Shown here piece by piece: positions 1-12,646 of a DNA stretch of 64,000 bases (the stretch's first letter is position 1; each line of letters starts with the position of its first letter). Under the pieces are notes generated by a model. That model saw only the letters and a program-made list of their open reading frames with translations. It was not told the origin of the DNA and searched no databases. The stretch is from Argentina anserina (Eukaryota; Streptophyta; Magnoliopsida; Rosales; Rosaceae). Where the stretch lies: the NCBI RefSeq assembly GCF_933775445.1, contig NC_065877.1, positions 35,972,694-36,036,693 on the forward strand. The letters are read 5' to 3'. The position numbers and the translations under genes were made by a program.

Positions 1-267
1 TGAGTGGAAGTTTTTATGAGGAAACTGTGGTGAAAATAAAACCCAAAGTACTTAGATGCTAATGGGTTTCTTATGCGTGTTTCGAACACAGGCCCTGTGT
101 CAATGACTATGGGGTACCAAAAAGTTCTATGAAATTGAAGGTGGAAAAAAAGTGATGCAATAAATTCATCTGTGTATCATAAACTAAGTACAGTAAAAAT
201 GCAGATTAGAACAAGAATTGACAATCCAAAATGGGAGATCAGATGTATAAAGAAAGAGGTAATGAAC

Positions 268-660
268 CTGTTTGTTGTAGATGTTGAAGTATATGTTCAA
301 AAGGTACCAAATACAAAACATGGCACCGAGCTGCAAAGTTCGAGCCAATCCACTTGGTTCTGAAGCCTCCCCAGCACTCTCCGGCCCTGGAGCAGCAGGC
401 TGAGCAGCCTTGACCTTCAAACTATCACATCTCCGATTTGAGGCAAGGAAGGAGGCATGGTTTTCAGCATTGTAAGAGGAAGAATAAGATGAAAATGTGC
501 CAAAAGCTGTTTGGCTGTAAAGTCCTTGAACATAGCTGTTATGATGACTTTGTGGAAAAGAAGTCGAGGCTGAAAGTTGAGAGAGTTTACAGATCGCGAT
601 TTTATGTGGAGGTTTTAGAAATGGGGTGGAAGGAGACAGAGCAATCGCACTGCTCTGCAT
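268..660 (-). CDS. PPT: Phosphoenolpyruvate/phosphate translocator, plastid, first exon only (partial)
   Basis: Plastid inner-envelope antiporter of the triose-phosphate/nucleotide-sugar transporter group; by family it exchanges phosphoenolpyruvate for phosphate. Only exon 1 (131 codons) is in the window. The ATG at 660 opens a Ser/Thr/Pro-rich stretch of about 80 residues typical of a chloroplast transit peptide, beginning MQSSA as in Arabidopsis PPT1. It is followed by the start of the first membrane helix with the family-typical run [14 protein letters not shown]. The exon stops at a CAG|GT donor at 268/267; reading past it gives no family similarity. Positions 1-267 look like intron and I see no second exon there, so the rest of the gene lies to the left of the window. 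The choice of PPT over the glucose-6-P or triose-P translocators rests on the FNIYNKQ wording and is fairly but not fully certain. Confidence 0.8.
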
Positions 661-1165
661 CTTTTGAGAATGTAAAGCAAGCAAGGAGCGGAAAGAAGCT
701 GAAGTTTCAAGTTCTAACGTTGCATAAGTACAAAACTGAAAAGGACCACTTGTTACGTTTGGAGTCTCAAAACGCAGCAGCTAAATGAATGGATGACATG
801 GACTTGGCATTCTGTGTTCTAAATTAGCTTGGACAAATATGTGGCATTTAGTGCTTAAATTTTGAGGCTGATTTCTTAGCTTCTGCAGATAAATCTTCCA
901 GAATCCACAAATTAGATTCTCATTTTATTTATTTTTTTCATCTATTAGAATTAGAATATTACATTGGGTGACTAAGATATTAAACTAGAAGCACTGTTCA
1001 TTCAAAACTTTCTGATCAATGATCAAAAGAATTCCACTTACAACAACAAAAGGTTATCCCAACTTCTTTGGGGAATTTCCCTGGCAAACAGAAGTAATTA
1101 AATATAATACTCAGAGTCAAGAATCAAGATCTCATAACTAAATAGGCTAAATCAAAATGCATACT
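661..1165. other. Spacer between PPT and TRM61
   Basis: AT-rich spacer between two genes on the same (-) strand. It must hold the PPT promoter and leader and the TRM61 3' UTR. The open frame visible on the + strand at 438-788 is antisense to the PPT exon and has no plant-protein character. No repeat or RNA gene seen. Confidence 0.5.
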
Positions 1166-2438
1166 TTATGAGAGGCATTTGAGTCTTGCAAACGTCAAAT
1201 AGCCAGTGTGGCCTTTGGCCTCACTACAAGGCCTAGCCATGACCATGGGAGCACCTGTAGTTTTGGGCTCATTACTTCCTTCACTTGGTCGCTGCCGCCT
1301 CTTACATGGTCGAGATCCAACAGAACCACTTTCCTGAACCTGGAAGCCATCCATTTTCCCTTCTCGAACTTCATATGTGCGAAGGAGTATCTCAAATGTC
1401 CTTATATCTACACACAAGCAGAGATGCCGATTCCAATTACTTAGATTTATTTCAGAGTAACAGGAAGTGAAGTCCACTTAAAAGAAACACAGGATGTACA
1501 ACATAAATAACATTACTACATCAAGCTAACCTGTAAATTTTGATCTCAAAGTCTCCGATGCTCGTTGGACCTGCTCAATGCATGGGGAAAAGGAGCATAC
1601 AACTCCATCTTGTTTTAACATCTTCTCAACTGAAGGGATGGCTAGCCAGGGTTGGGGAAGGTCTAGGAAGACCGAATCTGCCCTTCCAGAAAACTCATCT
1701 GGAAAACCTTCACCCTGAATATCTCTAACTCCTACTGTCACCATGTTGCTTATCCCTGTCTTCTCAAAGTCCTCCCTATATAATCAAAGATAATTTCAGC
1801 ATATCAAGACATCTAACAGGTAATGCAAACCTTCTTCAAACAGCTAAACAAATTCTTCTATGTTATGGTTTCATCTAAAACAAAATCTGCAAGAGATTTA
1901 TACACAAGCTACTCAATTTACTCAATCTCAAAATAATGAATGCCAGCAAGCAACAAACAGATAGTGAACAAAAGAAGAGATCATAAAATCTTTACCTAGC
2001 TGAGGCCGCCCTTTGCTCATGAAAATCGAATGTATACACATGACCCTTAGGAGCCACAGCCCTAGCAAGCGACGTCGTCAAAGACCCACTCCCAGTCCCC
2101 GACTCAAGAACAACACAACCCGGAACAATCTCCAAGAACATGATCACAAAACTAATATCAGCAATATAAAGAATCTGAGTCCTGTGGCTCAGAACCAAAG
2201 TCCAAAGCTCGGGGGTCGGAGCCAACAAGTAAACAAAGCCACCTTTGCTGCTGAAAACCTTGGACCCAAATTGCTTCCCTATCCAATCCGAATGCTTAAA
2301 CACGCCGAATCGATTCTCCAGTGCTGAACCATCACACACTTTAACAGCCTTCATGTTGTCATGTCTCTCATACACAATAACCAAATCCCCATCTTGAATA
2401 CACCTAGTGAAAGATAACTTCTTTTCAATAGGCAACAT
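1166..2438 (-). CDS. TRM61: tRNA (adenine(58)-N1)-methyltransferase catalytic subunit TRM61
   Basis: SAM-dependent catalytic subunit which, with TRM6, makes m1A58 in the T-loop of nuclear-encoded tRNAs. Three coding exons on the minus strand: 2438-1996, 1775-1531, 1407-1166; total 309 residues, all junctions GT-AG and in frame. The protein starts MLPIEKKLSF. The SAM-binding loop is seen as ESGTGSGS near residue 115, followed by the acidic strand in FDFHEQ, and the DLPQPW catalytic-site motif in exon 2. The C-terminus reads GHTGYLTFARLKC, as in plant homologues. The ATG at 2438 is the first in frame after a splice acceptor (2450/2449). A separate leader exon ends at 2775 with donor gtgagt, so the 5' UTR carries an intron. 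The gene is divergent from the membrane-protein gene at 3567. Confidence 0.93.
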
Positions 2439-2867
2439 CCTCAAAAATCTGAAACAAGCAGAAAAAATTATTCAATTAAATTCTAAGCATAAACAGCTGC
2501 TCATAAGTCATAACTATTAGACCCCTCAAATTCAGCATTATACATAAAAAAAAGTCAACAGCTTTATACTGATTCTGCTTGTTTATCAATAACCCAAGTT
2601 CACATTCAACAAAGAAAAGCTGGCATTACTAGTTAAACGCTTAAACCCTAAGAACTACAATCACAGAGCTAAAAAGGACAGACCTTTCAGAATAGAAACA
2701 AATCAAACAAATAAATAAACCAATTGTAAGTATAAAGATATAATCTTTGAATTGAAACTGCAAATTGGACTCACCTTTTCAGATGCTTAAACCCTAAAAA
2801 CGAAGAAGAAGAAGAAAAAAGAAAGGAAAATTTGAGCACTGAAGAAAAGGAAGGAAGAAGCAGAAAC

Positions 2868-2877
2868 CTTTTTATAG
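2868..2877 (-). promoter_or_regulatory. TATA box of TRM61
   Basis: On the minus strand this reads CTATAAAAAGG. It lies about 90-100 bp upstream of the leader-exon donor at 2775, giving a short non-coding first exon of roughly 60-70 nt. The predicted start site near 2840 is an inference. Confidence 0.5.
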
Positions 2878-2965
2878 AGCGGGACAAGGTTTTTGGGCCG
2901 TTTAGTCGGGTCGACGAGGAAGGCCCAAAAGCCCAATGTTCTAATCTGCTGACTTTTATAGTCAA

Positions 2966-3566
2966 AACTTTTGGTGTAAAGTGATTTGTAGAAAGCTCGG
3001 TATGAGGTTCCGGAATTCCGATGAAGCTTAGAAGAAGATAGGGTGGAGGAGCTCAGGAATTAACTGACATAGGAATTTTAACTGGGGTAATTTTCAGGTA
3101 CACACTGCTACCCACCTCAATAGTGTTACTGTTTCATTATCTGAAGCTTAATGTTCATAGTTGAACTTGAACTACGGTTTGGTTTTGATTCTATCTTTGT
3201 TCCATGCCAATACAGAATCTTTTTTTTTAATGCAAAATCATTCTCAGGGTATTGTTGTTTTTGTGTTTTCTGGTAATGCAGTGATCTTATAATTTGTGGT
3301 TAGAGGTGTGTAATGACTAATGAGTATCATTGCAAATTTGACAAGCCGCTACTGAAGAATTTAAGAAAGAAAGCTAGAATTAGGGAGCTAGGTGATGTCA
3401 ATACATTAGATTTGGGCATTTTGAGTGGAATAACTGTGCGAAGTATGCAGCTCAGGCATTCTCAAGAAATTGGATGTTAGGAATTGAATCTTTTTTTTCG
3501 TATAATTGTTTGTAATTGATATAGGTAGATGATAGAGTAACTGGAAATATTGATTTGTATAGCAGG
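2966..3566. promoter_or_regulatory. Divergent promoter region and 5' UTR of the membrane-protein gene
   Basis: Head-to-head interval between TRM61 and the membrane-protein gene. The ATG at 3567 directly follows an acceptor (tatagcag), so the + strand gene has a 5' UTR intron and its leader exon probably sits near 3000-3100. No other element recognised. Confidence 0.35.
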
Positions 3567-6003
3567 ATGGAGCTGGCGACTACCGCTGATACCACTGCCC
3601 TGAGCTATTGGTTGAACTGGAGATTCTTGTTGTGTGCAATTTGGGTTTTCACGCCTATGGTGGTAGCGGTGCTGCTGCTATTTAAGTATGAAGATTTGGA
3701 TTATTGGAAATTCCGCCGAGGAGGAACTCAGGAGGACATAAAGAAGGAATTCTGTGGTGATGAAGGATGGAGACCATGCCTGAAAGTAATTCACCCCTTA
3801 TGGTTGATGGCTTACCGAGTGACTGCATTCTTTTTGCTTTTGGCAATACTGATTGCCAAGGTTTTTGTCAGTGGTGGTGCCATATATTACTACTATACTC
3901 AGTAAGACCTGTCTTAGCTCATCTGGCACCATTCAAATCTAGAGTTTTTTTTACACATTGGGTTAAACATGAAAACTGAACCTGGATTCCATTTTAATTC
4001 TTGTCTAACTTTGAGCAGCGGACACTATTTTCAATTTGTTACGAGGTTCATCTGTTCAGTCAGAATATCTAATCTATGACTATAGTGAAGGGTTTATAGA
4101 TGGATTTTCTTGTTAGGCATTTCTTGTATTTCATCAAAACTAGCTAGTGATTAAGTTTACTCTTCGCATATTATATATCTGATCATACTTCCAACTTCAG
4201 GTCCTAACGTTTTCTGGATTCTGGACAGGTGGACGTTTACCTTACTTACCATTTATTTTGGGGTACGCGTTCTTATCTTCGTCTACTTTAGATCTTTGTG
4301 ATCTAGTATTTGATTATTTAGATGCTACCACCAGCAGACTATACAAAAGCCTTTGTAAAGCCCAGTATTTGACTTTCCCAGTTGAACTTTGTTCTCAAAT
4401 TTCGGTGTGCTCTTTGTAGTTTGGATCTCTTCTATCCATTTATGGTAGTTTCTGGTGTTACAAAACAAGAGCAATGGGTTTAGGTGTTCAACATGTAAGG
4501 TCAGATGCAGAGAATGGAACATACGTGCTCCTTCAACATGAGGAGAACAACCAAGAGGAAAACTATATTCTCCCAGTAGCAGTCAAATGCAGTTATGTCT
4601 TTCAAGCTATATTCCAGGTTTTGCATTAACTCTGATGCTAGTAAGTTCATTCTAGTTCTCTTCTTGGCTCTTGCAAGAATTCTCTTGGGTATGAGCCAGA
4701 GAAGCTATTGTGCATGTTACTATACTCTCATTGGTCATGTTGTTGCATCCGTCAATTCTAACTCCATCTTTCCATTCGATTTTGATGTATTATATTCAGA
4801 CGAATGCTGGAGCAGTGATGCTTACTGATTGCATTTACTGGCTCGTAATCTTTCCATTTCTCAACATCAAAGACTACAAAATGAGTGCGGTATGTACTAC
4901 GATACTCAATGCATCCTCTATCCCCCTACGCTTGATTGTTCTTCTTGCCTTAGGCACAAACAGATGTGTGCCTCAATTGGGTATTGTAAGATCAGTCATT
5001 TGATGGCCAAGTGTAACTTGATTATGTCAAACCTTACTACATATTATACCAGAGAACACGTAATGATTTAAAAATTTGGATAGTTTTCACTTTTCAGCAA
5101 TGTCTTCGTTTTCTATCTAGCTTATGCTTTATATTTTCTGTTGAGGTTCCTTTTTGTGTCAGTTGACGGTGAGTATGCACTCAGTCAATGCTGTTTTACT
5201 CCTTGGGGACGCAATGTTAAATTGCTTGGTAATTTCTCTGAGACATACTTCTCTAACCTTGAAATAAGAGTGGTTTATATAGGCTTGTCACATGGTTAAC
5301 TTTTCCAACTTACACTTTCAGCAAGTCCCCTTCGTTCGGATGTCTTTGGTTGTTTTATGGACTGGTGCTTTCGTCACTTTCCAGTGGATCATTCATGCTT
5401 GCATATCAATATGGTGATGTTGGTTATATTTTTTTATATCTCAGAACATACTTATTCTATCAAACAAGAGAAGTTGAAAGTTCTCTTTGTTGTAGGTGGC
5501 CGTACCCATTTCTCGACTTGTCATCACCATATGCCCCAGTTTGGTATGTTTTCTCAACTCACTTTGAGACCTCCCCTCATTGTTGGTATATCAGATTTAT
5601 AGTAAAATGCCATTCTTTTACTGAAGAATCTGCCGCATGATCCTTCTATTTGAAATTGGTCTGGTGGGAGAAAACTTATTAAGGGTCAAAATGACCTGAA
5701 GATAAATTCCTGCAAGCTTGAGGAATGATGGATTTTATAAGGAGTTATAAGTTGGTAATCACCTGAAGATATTAGTTTATCCCTGTAATTGTGAATGAAA
5801 TGCCTTTTATTCCCATCAGGTCTTTAGGACATACATGTTTAGCAGCATTTTGTATATCTGATACGTTTCATTTTGTGGTACTGAATTGCAGGTACTTAAT
5901 GGTGGGATTGATGCATATCCCATGCTACGCTTTCTTCACACTAATTGTCGGGTTAAAACGTCACCTATTGTCAAAATGGTTTCCTCACTCATGTCAATGT
6001 TAA
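3567..6003 (+). CDS. Multi-pass membrane protein, rolling-stone-like plant family
   Basis: Function unknown. Eight exons: 3567-3901, 4229-4262, 4420-4617, 4800-4889, 5163-5228, 5322-5413, 5496-5543, 5892-6003; 324 residues, closing in frame. The protein has a first hydrophobic helix (LLCAIWVFTPMVVAVLLLF), a cytosolic loop with paired Cys (EFCGDEGWRPC), a second helix, then WTFTLLTIYF, and at least four further helices, ending in a basic tail. The wording (WLNWRF, WTFTLLTIYFG, TDCIYWLVIFPF) matches a plant transmembrane family annotated in Arabidopsis only as unknown membrane protein (At1g70505/At1g10660 type, from memory). It resembles the animal rolling stone/FAR-17a-like class in topology. 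Seven short introns, all GT-AG. Family placement is moderately certain; no role can be inferred from neighbours. Confidence 0.8.
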
Positions 6004-6788
6004 GGAAGCTATGGAATGCTTGGTGCTACTACCATCGGTAGTATTCCAAAAGGCATCAGGTGTTTCCTGTTACAAGCGGAGAGGTATTATCTAATCAGCC
6101 ATTCAAGCTTCTCCTCTCCTATATGATACAGCGAAGGCAAAGCTCAGATGTATCGTTCCTGTGCTAACCAACATTTCTGATTGAATGGAAATTGAAGTGA
6201 TCGATCATAAGAGAAGGAAAAGAAGAAAACGAGCCTAAACAGATTATACTCATTTCTCTGTTTGTAACCAATATTCTGATCTTTATAACATGAAATTGTT
6301 CATGTATATCAAGCATCAAACTCATGATTGGTATATCCTGATAATAACATGAATGTTCTCAAGCATCAAGCTCATGATTCAATCTATGATCCTGTACAGT
6401 GAACTGGCCATCAGTTTCATTAATATTCGTTTCTATTTCAAGTTTCTAACGAATATGATTACAGTAATTTAGACGAGACTCAGAGACAGTGAACCAGATT
6501 GTCGAAACTGAGGTATGGAATGGCTAACGAATTCCCCTCTCAATAGGATTCATCCATTCCAAACGGCAAAATACAAAAAATATCTGTACGTCGCAAAAAA
6601 AAAAACTACTGCAGAAATTCTTTGTTCACAAACTGAATCGAAATTATCAAATCCAAGATTAAAATATACAATTCAAGTTTTATATGCATCTAAGTTCTGG
6701 AAAACGGAACGGTGCACAGATCAAGCAGAAGCACATAAACGAAACTATTCTACTTTACTCCAAAGTTCAGACTCCTTTTAAGTAGCTG
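6004..6788. other. 3' flank of two convergent genes
   Basis: AT-rich convergent interval holding the 3' UTRs of the membrane-protein gene and of the glutaredoxin pseudogene. A short near-repeat, CAAGCATCAA(A/G)CTCATGATT, occurs at about 6309 and 6360. No gene seen. Confidence 0.4.
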
Positions 6789-7547
6789 TCAATGAACACA
6801 TCCACCAATTTGGTTTCCGCCAATGAACACATTCGGCACGGTCCGCTGTCCTGTCAGCTCAGCCAGTGCTCATTGTAGCTGACTTCCATCACCTTCAAAT
6901 CAAAAATCCCCCAGCAAACATCAGTCACTTTTAACCCCTCTACCCTCAAACAAAGGTAACAATCAAAACCTCATTCATCATATCAGGTACTCCATAACTG
7001 TCCAAACAGATTTTTAATCACCACATTTAGTAAAATTTCTTAATAAACCTAAAAGGTCAAACAACTCCAATTGCCTTTTACTAAAAACCTCAAATGCTAC
7101 TCACAGAGATATTATATTTAGACTAAAATTGAATTCCAAATATTCAAACACTGTAACTAAACTCAATAATTAAAAAACATAATAACTTTGAAACCACAAC
7201 CAAACTTAGCCAATCAAAACCCCATTAGAGATTTAAAGCAAGCAATCAATCAGATTAGATTATTTAGGCTCTCATCAAAATTTGAAACATAGAGACAGAT
7301 AGAGGTACTGACTCTCTTGGTCCAATTCAACGGCCTTGAAATTGGCACCCAATTGAGAGAAGAGCTTCTTCACAGTCACGCAGTAAGGACAATACGACTT
7401 GCTGCAACCAAATTCCACACATCCATCACCATCTTTCACATCAAATCAAAATTGATTAGGAGCAGAAATAACAGCGGTTAAAAAAAACTACCTGAAGACG
7501 ACGACCGTGTTGGACGAGACGAGGTCCTTGGCCTTGGGCAATGCCAT
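6789..7547 (-). pseudogene. CPYC-type glutaredoxin, interrupted by an in-frame stop and C-terminally truncated
   Basis: Derived from a class I glutaredoxin, a small thiol-disulfide oxidoreductase that uses glutathione. Exons on the minus strand: 7547-7492, 7401-7313, then 6892 downward. Exons 1 and 2 are intact: start MALPKAKDLV, beta strand NTVVVF, active site SKSYCPYC, then VKKLFSQLGANFKAVELDQ. Exon 3 joins in correct phase to give SDGSQLQ, then TGA at 6872-6870, where family members have Ser (a single C-to-G change from TCA). After it the frame goes on as ALAELTGQRTVPNVFIGGNQ IGGC, then VH and a second stop at 6791-6789. The last roughly 20-25 residues usual in GrxC2 (helix after GGCDD) are absent. 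A TATA box is kept. Either a recent pseudogene, a truncated protein with the CPYC site, or a sequencing error at 6871. Confidence 0.8.
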
Positions 7548-7640
7548 AACGACGACGTTTTGGCGTTTCGCTCAACCCTAAATTCCAAATTGGCTCTTCA
7601 AATGAAAATCGTGGTGTCGAAGAAGAAGGCTTCTGGAGGG

Positions 7641-7647
7641 TTATATA
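7641..7647 (-). promoter_or_regulatory. TATA-like box upstream of the glutaredoxin pseudogene
   Basis: Minus-strand TATATAA about 95 bp upstream of the ATG at 7547, suggesting the locus may still be transcribed. Confidence 0.4.
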
Positions 7648-8664
7648 GGTGCGGGTGGTGAATACGCGCCACGTGGCGGGTTCGACGTAATGGGTTTCGT
7701 TTACCACAAATGAGGTATTCGCTTGACGTGGATGAGGAGTAATAGGAACGTCGTCTAACACTCTCCGGTGGCTATGCAGCCGTGCCGTCGTGTGCCATGA
7801 CGTTTTTATTTTTTTGAGGGGGCGTCGTGTGCCATGACGTGAGTGTACTAATATGCAATAATACATACATTACGACTCACATATGGCATGAGCCACACCA
7901 TCCTACATAAATTTATAAATGAGATAAAAAGAAAGAAAGTAGAACTCGTTGTTATCGTCAACCATAATATGATATTGTTACTGTGATCAGGGCGTCCCGG
8001 TGCAATACCGGGTTAGAAACATTTCACATGAGTCCCTGTAAAGATTAATCTCATGCCGAAGATATTACTTTCGGCTGTGGGGAAATCATACAGCTCTGAT
8101 TGTGGACTACCTTCCGTTCGCACACGTGAGTGCGCATGTGCATGAGGGTCTCGAAATGGACATGTCTTTGCTGTGAATAAAAAAATATATTACTAGTTGT
8201 ATTAAGATCCATATGCAGACGGTAACAAAAAGAGAATCACAATTTTCAACTAATTTTAATCACACCAAAACATCTCATCTTTACTTTATTAATAATCAGA
8301 TTTTTAATAAGAATCGGTTATTCACTAATTAATATACAACTAATCATCTTGCTGCACCTTGAAGAATTTGTAGAACACTAATAGCGCACTAATATTCTTA
8401 AGAATCACACGGTATGAAATACTGTTGCTTAAAGTGAATTCCGATCACCGTCTCAAATATTCCGACGTAACTTGCTTCCCTCTCAAGTTTTACGCATGCC
8501 ACGCCATCCCCGTTACATCTCAGACCATATGCCAAGTGGCGCATCTGTGTTTGAAAATACCAAAGTACCCCTCCAGCCGATAAACCCCTAAACCTCATTT
8601 TTTTTGACGTCAAAATTTCCAGAGCTCCACCGAAAACCCGCCACCGGATCTCGGAAAAAGTTGA
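7648..8664. other. Divergent intergenic region, glutaredoxin pseudogene to ICDH
   Basis: Contains the promoters of both divergent genes. The stretch 7985-8165 is richer in GC than its surroundings and has a small perfect hairpin (CCCGGT-gcaat-ACCGGG at about 7995), followed by CG-rich text unlike the flanks. It may be a relic of a repeat, but no termini or duplication were found. No tRNA fold could be built from it. Confidence 0.35.
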
Positions 8665-11600
8665 ATGCTCAAAGCGAGACTCCAACTCAGCGCCATGTCG
8701 CGCGCCGCCGTGATATCTTCTTCTATAGCCCCTAGAAACCTTAGCTTCTCCTTCACTTCCACTCCCAGCCTCTTCAATTATGGAGTCGCCAATCGCGTCT
8801 CCTTCGCCGCAACCGCTAACCGCACTTCGCTCCGGTGCTACGCCGCTGCTCCCGCCGGCTTCGAGAGAGTCAAGGTTCAGAATCCGATCGTCGAAATGGA
8901 CGGTCAGTGATCAAAATCACACTTCAACAGTTCAACTTTATTTGTGTAGGTTTCTATTTAGTGCTCTAACTTGAAATGAGGAATTTGAAGGCTTTAGATG
9001 ATGGAAGTAGTGTATGACTATGACTTTTCGCAGTTTTCGGTTTTCGAGAGCTAATTGGAGCTGTTGTTATTGTGTGATCTTTTGTTCAGGTGATGAAATG
9101 ACTAGGATCATATGGACTGCAATCAAGGAAAAAGTAAGAGGATTGATTCTTTTTCGTTGCGAATTTCATTTTCGCTATGGCTTGTTGTGGAATTTTGGTT
9201 TGGTTTGATGAGGAATTTGTGTGTTGTTATTGCAGCTTATTTTCCCCTATGTGGATTTGGACATAAAGTATTATGATTTAGGGATTTTGAACCGTGATGC
9301 TACTGATGACAAAGTTACCGTAGAGAGTGCCGAAGCCACTCTTAAGTAAGTGGTTTGAATCATATTTGAATTGTCTGTAATTCTTTTTTTTTTTGGTTGT
9401 TTTATTGATTTCTTTTATTGGCTGCAGGTACAATGTTGCTGTGAAATGTGCAACAATAACTCCTGGTGAGTTGTTGTCTGTGTTGTTTTTGGTTTCACTT
9501 ACCATGAGGAACTTAGACCATGCCATAGGGACAGTGTGGCTGTCTTTAACGTGTTTATGTACTAATAAAGCAAATGGAGACTGTTCTTATTTTTGTCTTA
9601 TGGAAGATAAGAATTTTTGTGTCTAACTTTTCATGTTCATGATACATTGTAGATGAGACCAGAGTGAAGGAGTTTGGATTGAAATCGATGTGGAGGAGTC
9701 CCAATGGCACAATCAGAAACATTCTAAATGGTATGTATCTGTCTCATCTGATATAGTAAACAATTAGAATGCTTTGGAAATTGTTCATTTTATCTTTAAC
9801 CATGCTGATTTTTTAGCTACTATGATATTCCCCTCATGGTTAGAAAGTTGCAAACTTTTTGTCAGATGCCCTGATGTTAACTTTGTAGTGCTTGCTGATT
9901 GTGGCTATATATGTTTATTGTTAAAGGGTATGACTTGTTTTTGTAGGTACCGTCTTTCGTGAACCGATTCTATGCAGAAACATTCCTAGAATAGTTCATG
10001 GTAAGGTTTGGACTTCTTTCATATATTGAACATAGGTAAGTACTGTGGAAGCTGCTGAATGCTTGTTGAATTCACAGGTTGGAAGAAACCCATATGTATT
10101 GGTAGGCATGCTTTTGGTGATCAGTATCGAGCCACTGATACAGTTATTAAGGGGCCAGGAAAGCTGAAAATGGTATTTGGTAAGTAGATTAAAAAAACAA
10201 AATTGCTCGTGTGGTTGAGACTCATGGAATTTACTATAACTTTTGCTTCACGTCTCTCTCTTCTTTTTGTCAGTCCCAGAAGGAGGAGACGCTCCTACGG
10301 AGCTGGATGTTTATGATTTCAAAGGTCCCGGTGTGGCCCTCGCTATGTATAACGTTGATGAGGTATATCTTGTCTCTGTTTGGCATACTTGCCAGAAATT
10401 TTCGGTAAATTGGGCCTAATATGTTGATCAAATTTTTCTAACAATCTTTTGTGTTCTCATCAGTCTATTCGAGCTTTTGCTGACTCTTCTATGTCCATGG
10501 CATTTTCCAAGAAGTGGCCGCTATACTTGAGCACCAAAAACACAATTCTTAAGAAATATGATGGCAGGTAAAAATATAATCTTTGTTTCCAGTACATAAC
10601 TTAATTTATTTTTGGTAAACATCTTCGGTGGTATAGGCTAAACCTGTTTATTCTTCATACAATGTGCATATCAACAAACTTACATTTAGAGTTTTCTTTA
10701 ACATGGAGTCATGGACATACTACAATTTTGTCTTATAGCTAGTGAAAATGATTAAAGGCGTGAAAAAATGCATTTTTTTTATCAAGTTCTAATTTCACGT
10801 TTCTATCACATTGGGTTTTCTGTCTTAATGAAAGTAGCAAAAAGGTTTGGTTTCCTCTTTCAAGTTTCAAGACATGTGACTGAATTGTATGTTTGGCCCA
10901 ATTGTTAACAAACAATAAGGAATTAATTGGATATTAAATTTTTTGGGGCTGGACCACAGGACCAAAAGTATAGAATTAGCTGTTGTTCTCTTTTTTTCTC
11001 TTCTATTTCGTAAGAATTTGTTCAAATATTGATTTCTAAAGCTGACACAGGTTTAAGGACATATTTGAGGAGGTTTATGTGGAGAAGTGGAAGCAGAAGT
11101 TTGAAGAAAACTCTATTTGGTTTGTATCTTCAGTTGTGATTTAGGTATTCATATGAATGGTTCCCGGTATACTTTGAAATAATTAAGCTAAGATTCTTTG
11201 GGCTTAGGTATGAGCATCGGCTAATAGATGACATGGTGGCTTATGCACTCAAAACTGAGGGTGGATATGTTTGGGCTTGCAAAAACTATGATGGAGACGT
11301 CCAGAGTGATTTGCTTGCTCAAGGTGCTGTTGGAAATATTGCCTGAGATTGTTTTGTTTCTGATTACTGCTACTTGTATATTACTGTCTCCATCTGATAT
11401 GTGCATGTGGTGTGTGGGTTGTGTGTGCGTGCGCATGTGATGGCATAATCAAGCAGATTTTCGTGTTTTATATTAGATGATTTTCCTACTATCATCAGTA
11501 CAGCAGATGACTAGTATCAGATTCATTGCTAACTTTCTTGTAAAAAAAAGATGTATAACTGTCTTAAAACAACAAGAAAAAAAGAAGTATAACTCATCTC

Positions 11601-12646
11601 AGGTATTCTGTGAGTTGGGAGGTGGTTGAACTTGAATCCCGTTTTGATGAGTTAACCTGTGCTTCCAACTTCTATCTACGAGTGGAATACCTCTTTTTGT
11701 TTCAACTCTCATGTCTGTTTTTCTTTATTCTTTTTTCTTTTTGCCCCTTTTTCTTTTCGCAGGATTTGGATCTTTGGGCCTCATGACATCTGTGCTGGTA
11801 CGTATCAAATGTTAACATGATCAGATTATCCATTTCTATGTCTTCCATTCTAACGAGATTTAGTGCAGTTATCGTCAGATGGGAAAACAATAGAAGCTGA
11901 AGCAGCTCATGGGACAGTAACTCGTCATTTTCGGTTGCAGGAGAAGGGACAAGAAACCAGTACAAACAGTATTGCTTCAATATTTGCATGGACAAGAGGC
12001 CTAGAGCATAGGTATTGTCTGCAAACCAAAATTTGGGGGGTGCATCTTTATATACTATGTTTCATTTTTGTTGATGAACTGCTACAACATGCTTCACGTA
12101 CAGTGGCAGTCTGCCTCTCGCTAGAACTTTTTTATCATGGTTTACCTATCATCTAAAAAACTATGGCATGCATCTTTTCTCTGGGTACCAGATAAGCTGA
12201 TGGATTTTATTGGTTTCAGGGCCAAATTAGATAAAAATGACAGGTTGCTAGATTTTGTTCGAAAGTTGGAGGCTGCATGCATTGAGACTGTGGAGGCAGG
12301 AAACATGACCAAGGATCTTGCCCTATTGATCCATGGCCCCAAGTAAGTAAAATCTGTTTGAATGGGTCATTTACACTTATGCTTAGTTGGGGCTTGTCCG
12401 TACTGTCTTTTGTTCCTTGACTTTCCTCTAAACTGTTTCGTACACATCTGTCAATTAGTTTTCCTTCTCTGTGTTCGACTATCAGTAGTGACTAGATTAG
12501 CCTAGAGGAATGGTTTTTGGTTGTCTGAACTGACAACTTTCTTTCCATGCAGGGTATCAAGGGAGTTCTATTTGAACACAGGAGAGTTTATTGACACAGT
12601 GGCTAAGAATGTTGAGCAAAAGCTTCGGGAACCTACTCTGGTCTAA
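8665..12646 (+). CDS. ICDH: NADP-dependent isocitrate dehydrogenase, organelle-targeted
   Basis: Oxidative decarboxylation of isocitrate to 2-oxoglutarate with NADP+. Fifteen exons: 8665-8902, 9090-9133, 9236-9345, 9428-9465, 9653-9730, 9947-10000, 10078-10179, 10274-10362, 10464-10567, 11051-11119, 11208-11323, 11763-11797, 11869-12011, 12220-12342, 12553-12646; 478 residues. About 65 N-terminal residues rich in Ser/Arg/Ala precede the conserved core, so it is the plastid/mitochondrial form (At5g14590 type), not the cytosolic one. Core landmarks: [45 protein letters not shown] and the IDH/IMDH signature [20 protein letters not shown] near residue 335, followed by [10 protein letters not shown] (cofactor side). 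All junctions are GT-AG. A decayed copy of exons 10-13 lies 4.7 kb downstream. Confidence 0.96.

Noticed and set aside
184..267. Continuation of the PPT reading frame past position 268
   Set aside because: The extra residues have no similarity to the transporter family, and the frame crosses a clear GT donor.
6870..6872. TGA in the glutaredoxin read as selenocysteine
   Set aside because: Land plants have no selenocysteine insertion machinery, the position is normally Ser rather than an active-site Cys, and the C-terminus is also lost.
7985..8165. GC-richer segment with a hairpin considered as tRNA or solo LTR
   Set aside because: No cloverleaf or internal A/B boxes could be placed and no terminal repeats or target duplication were seen.
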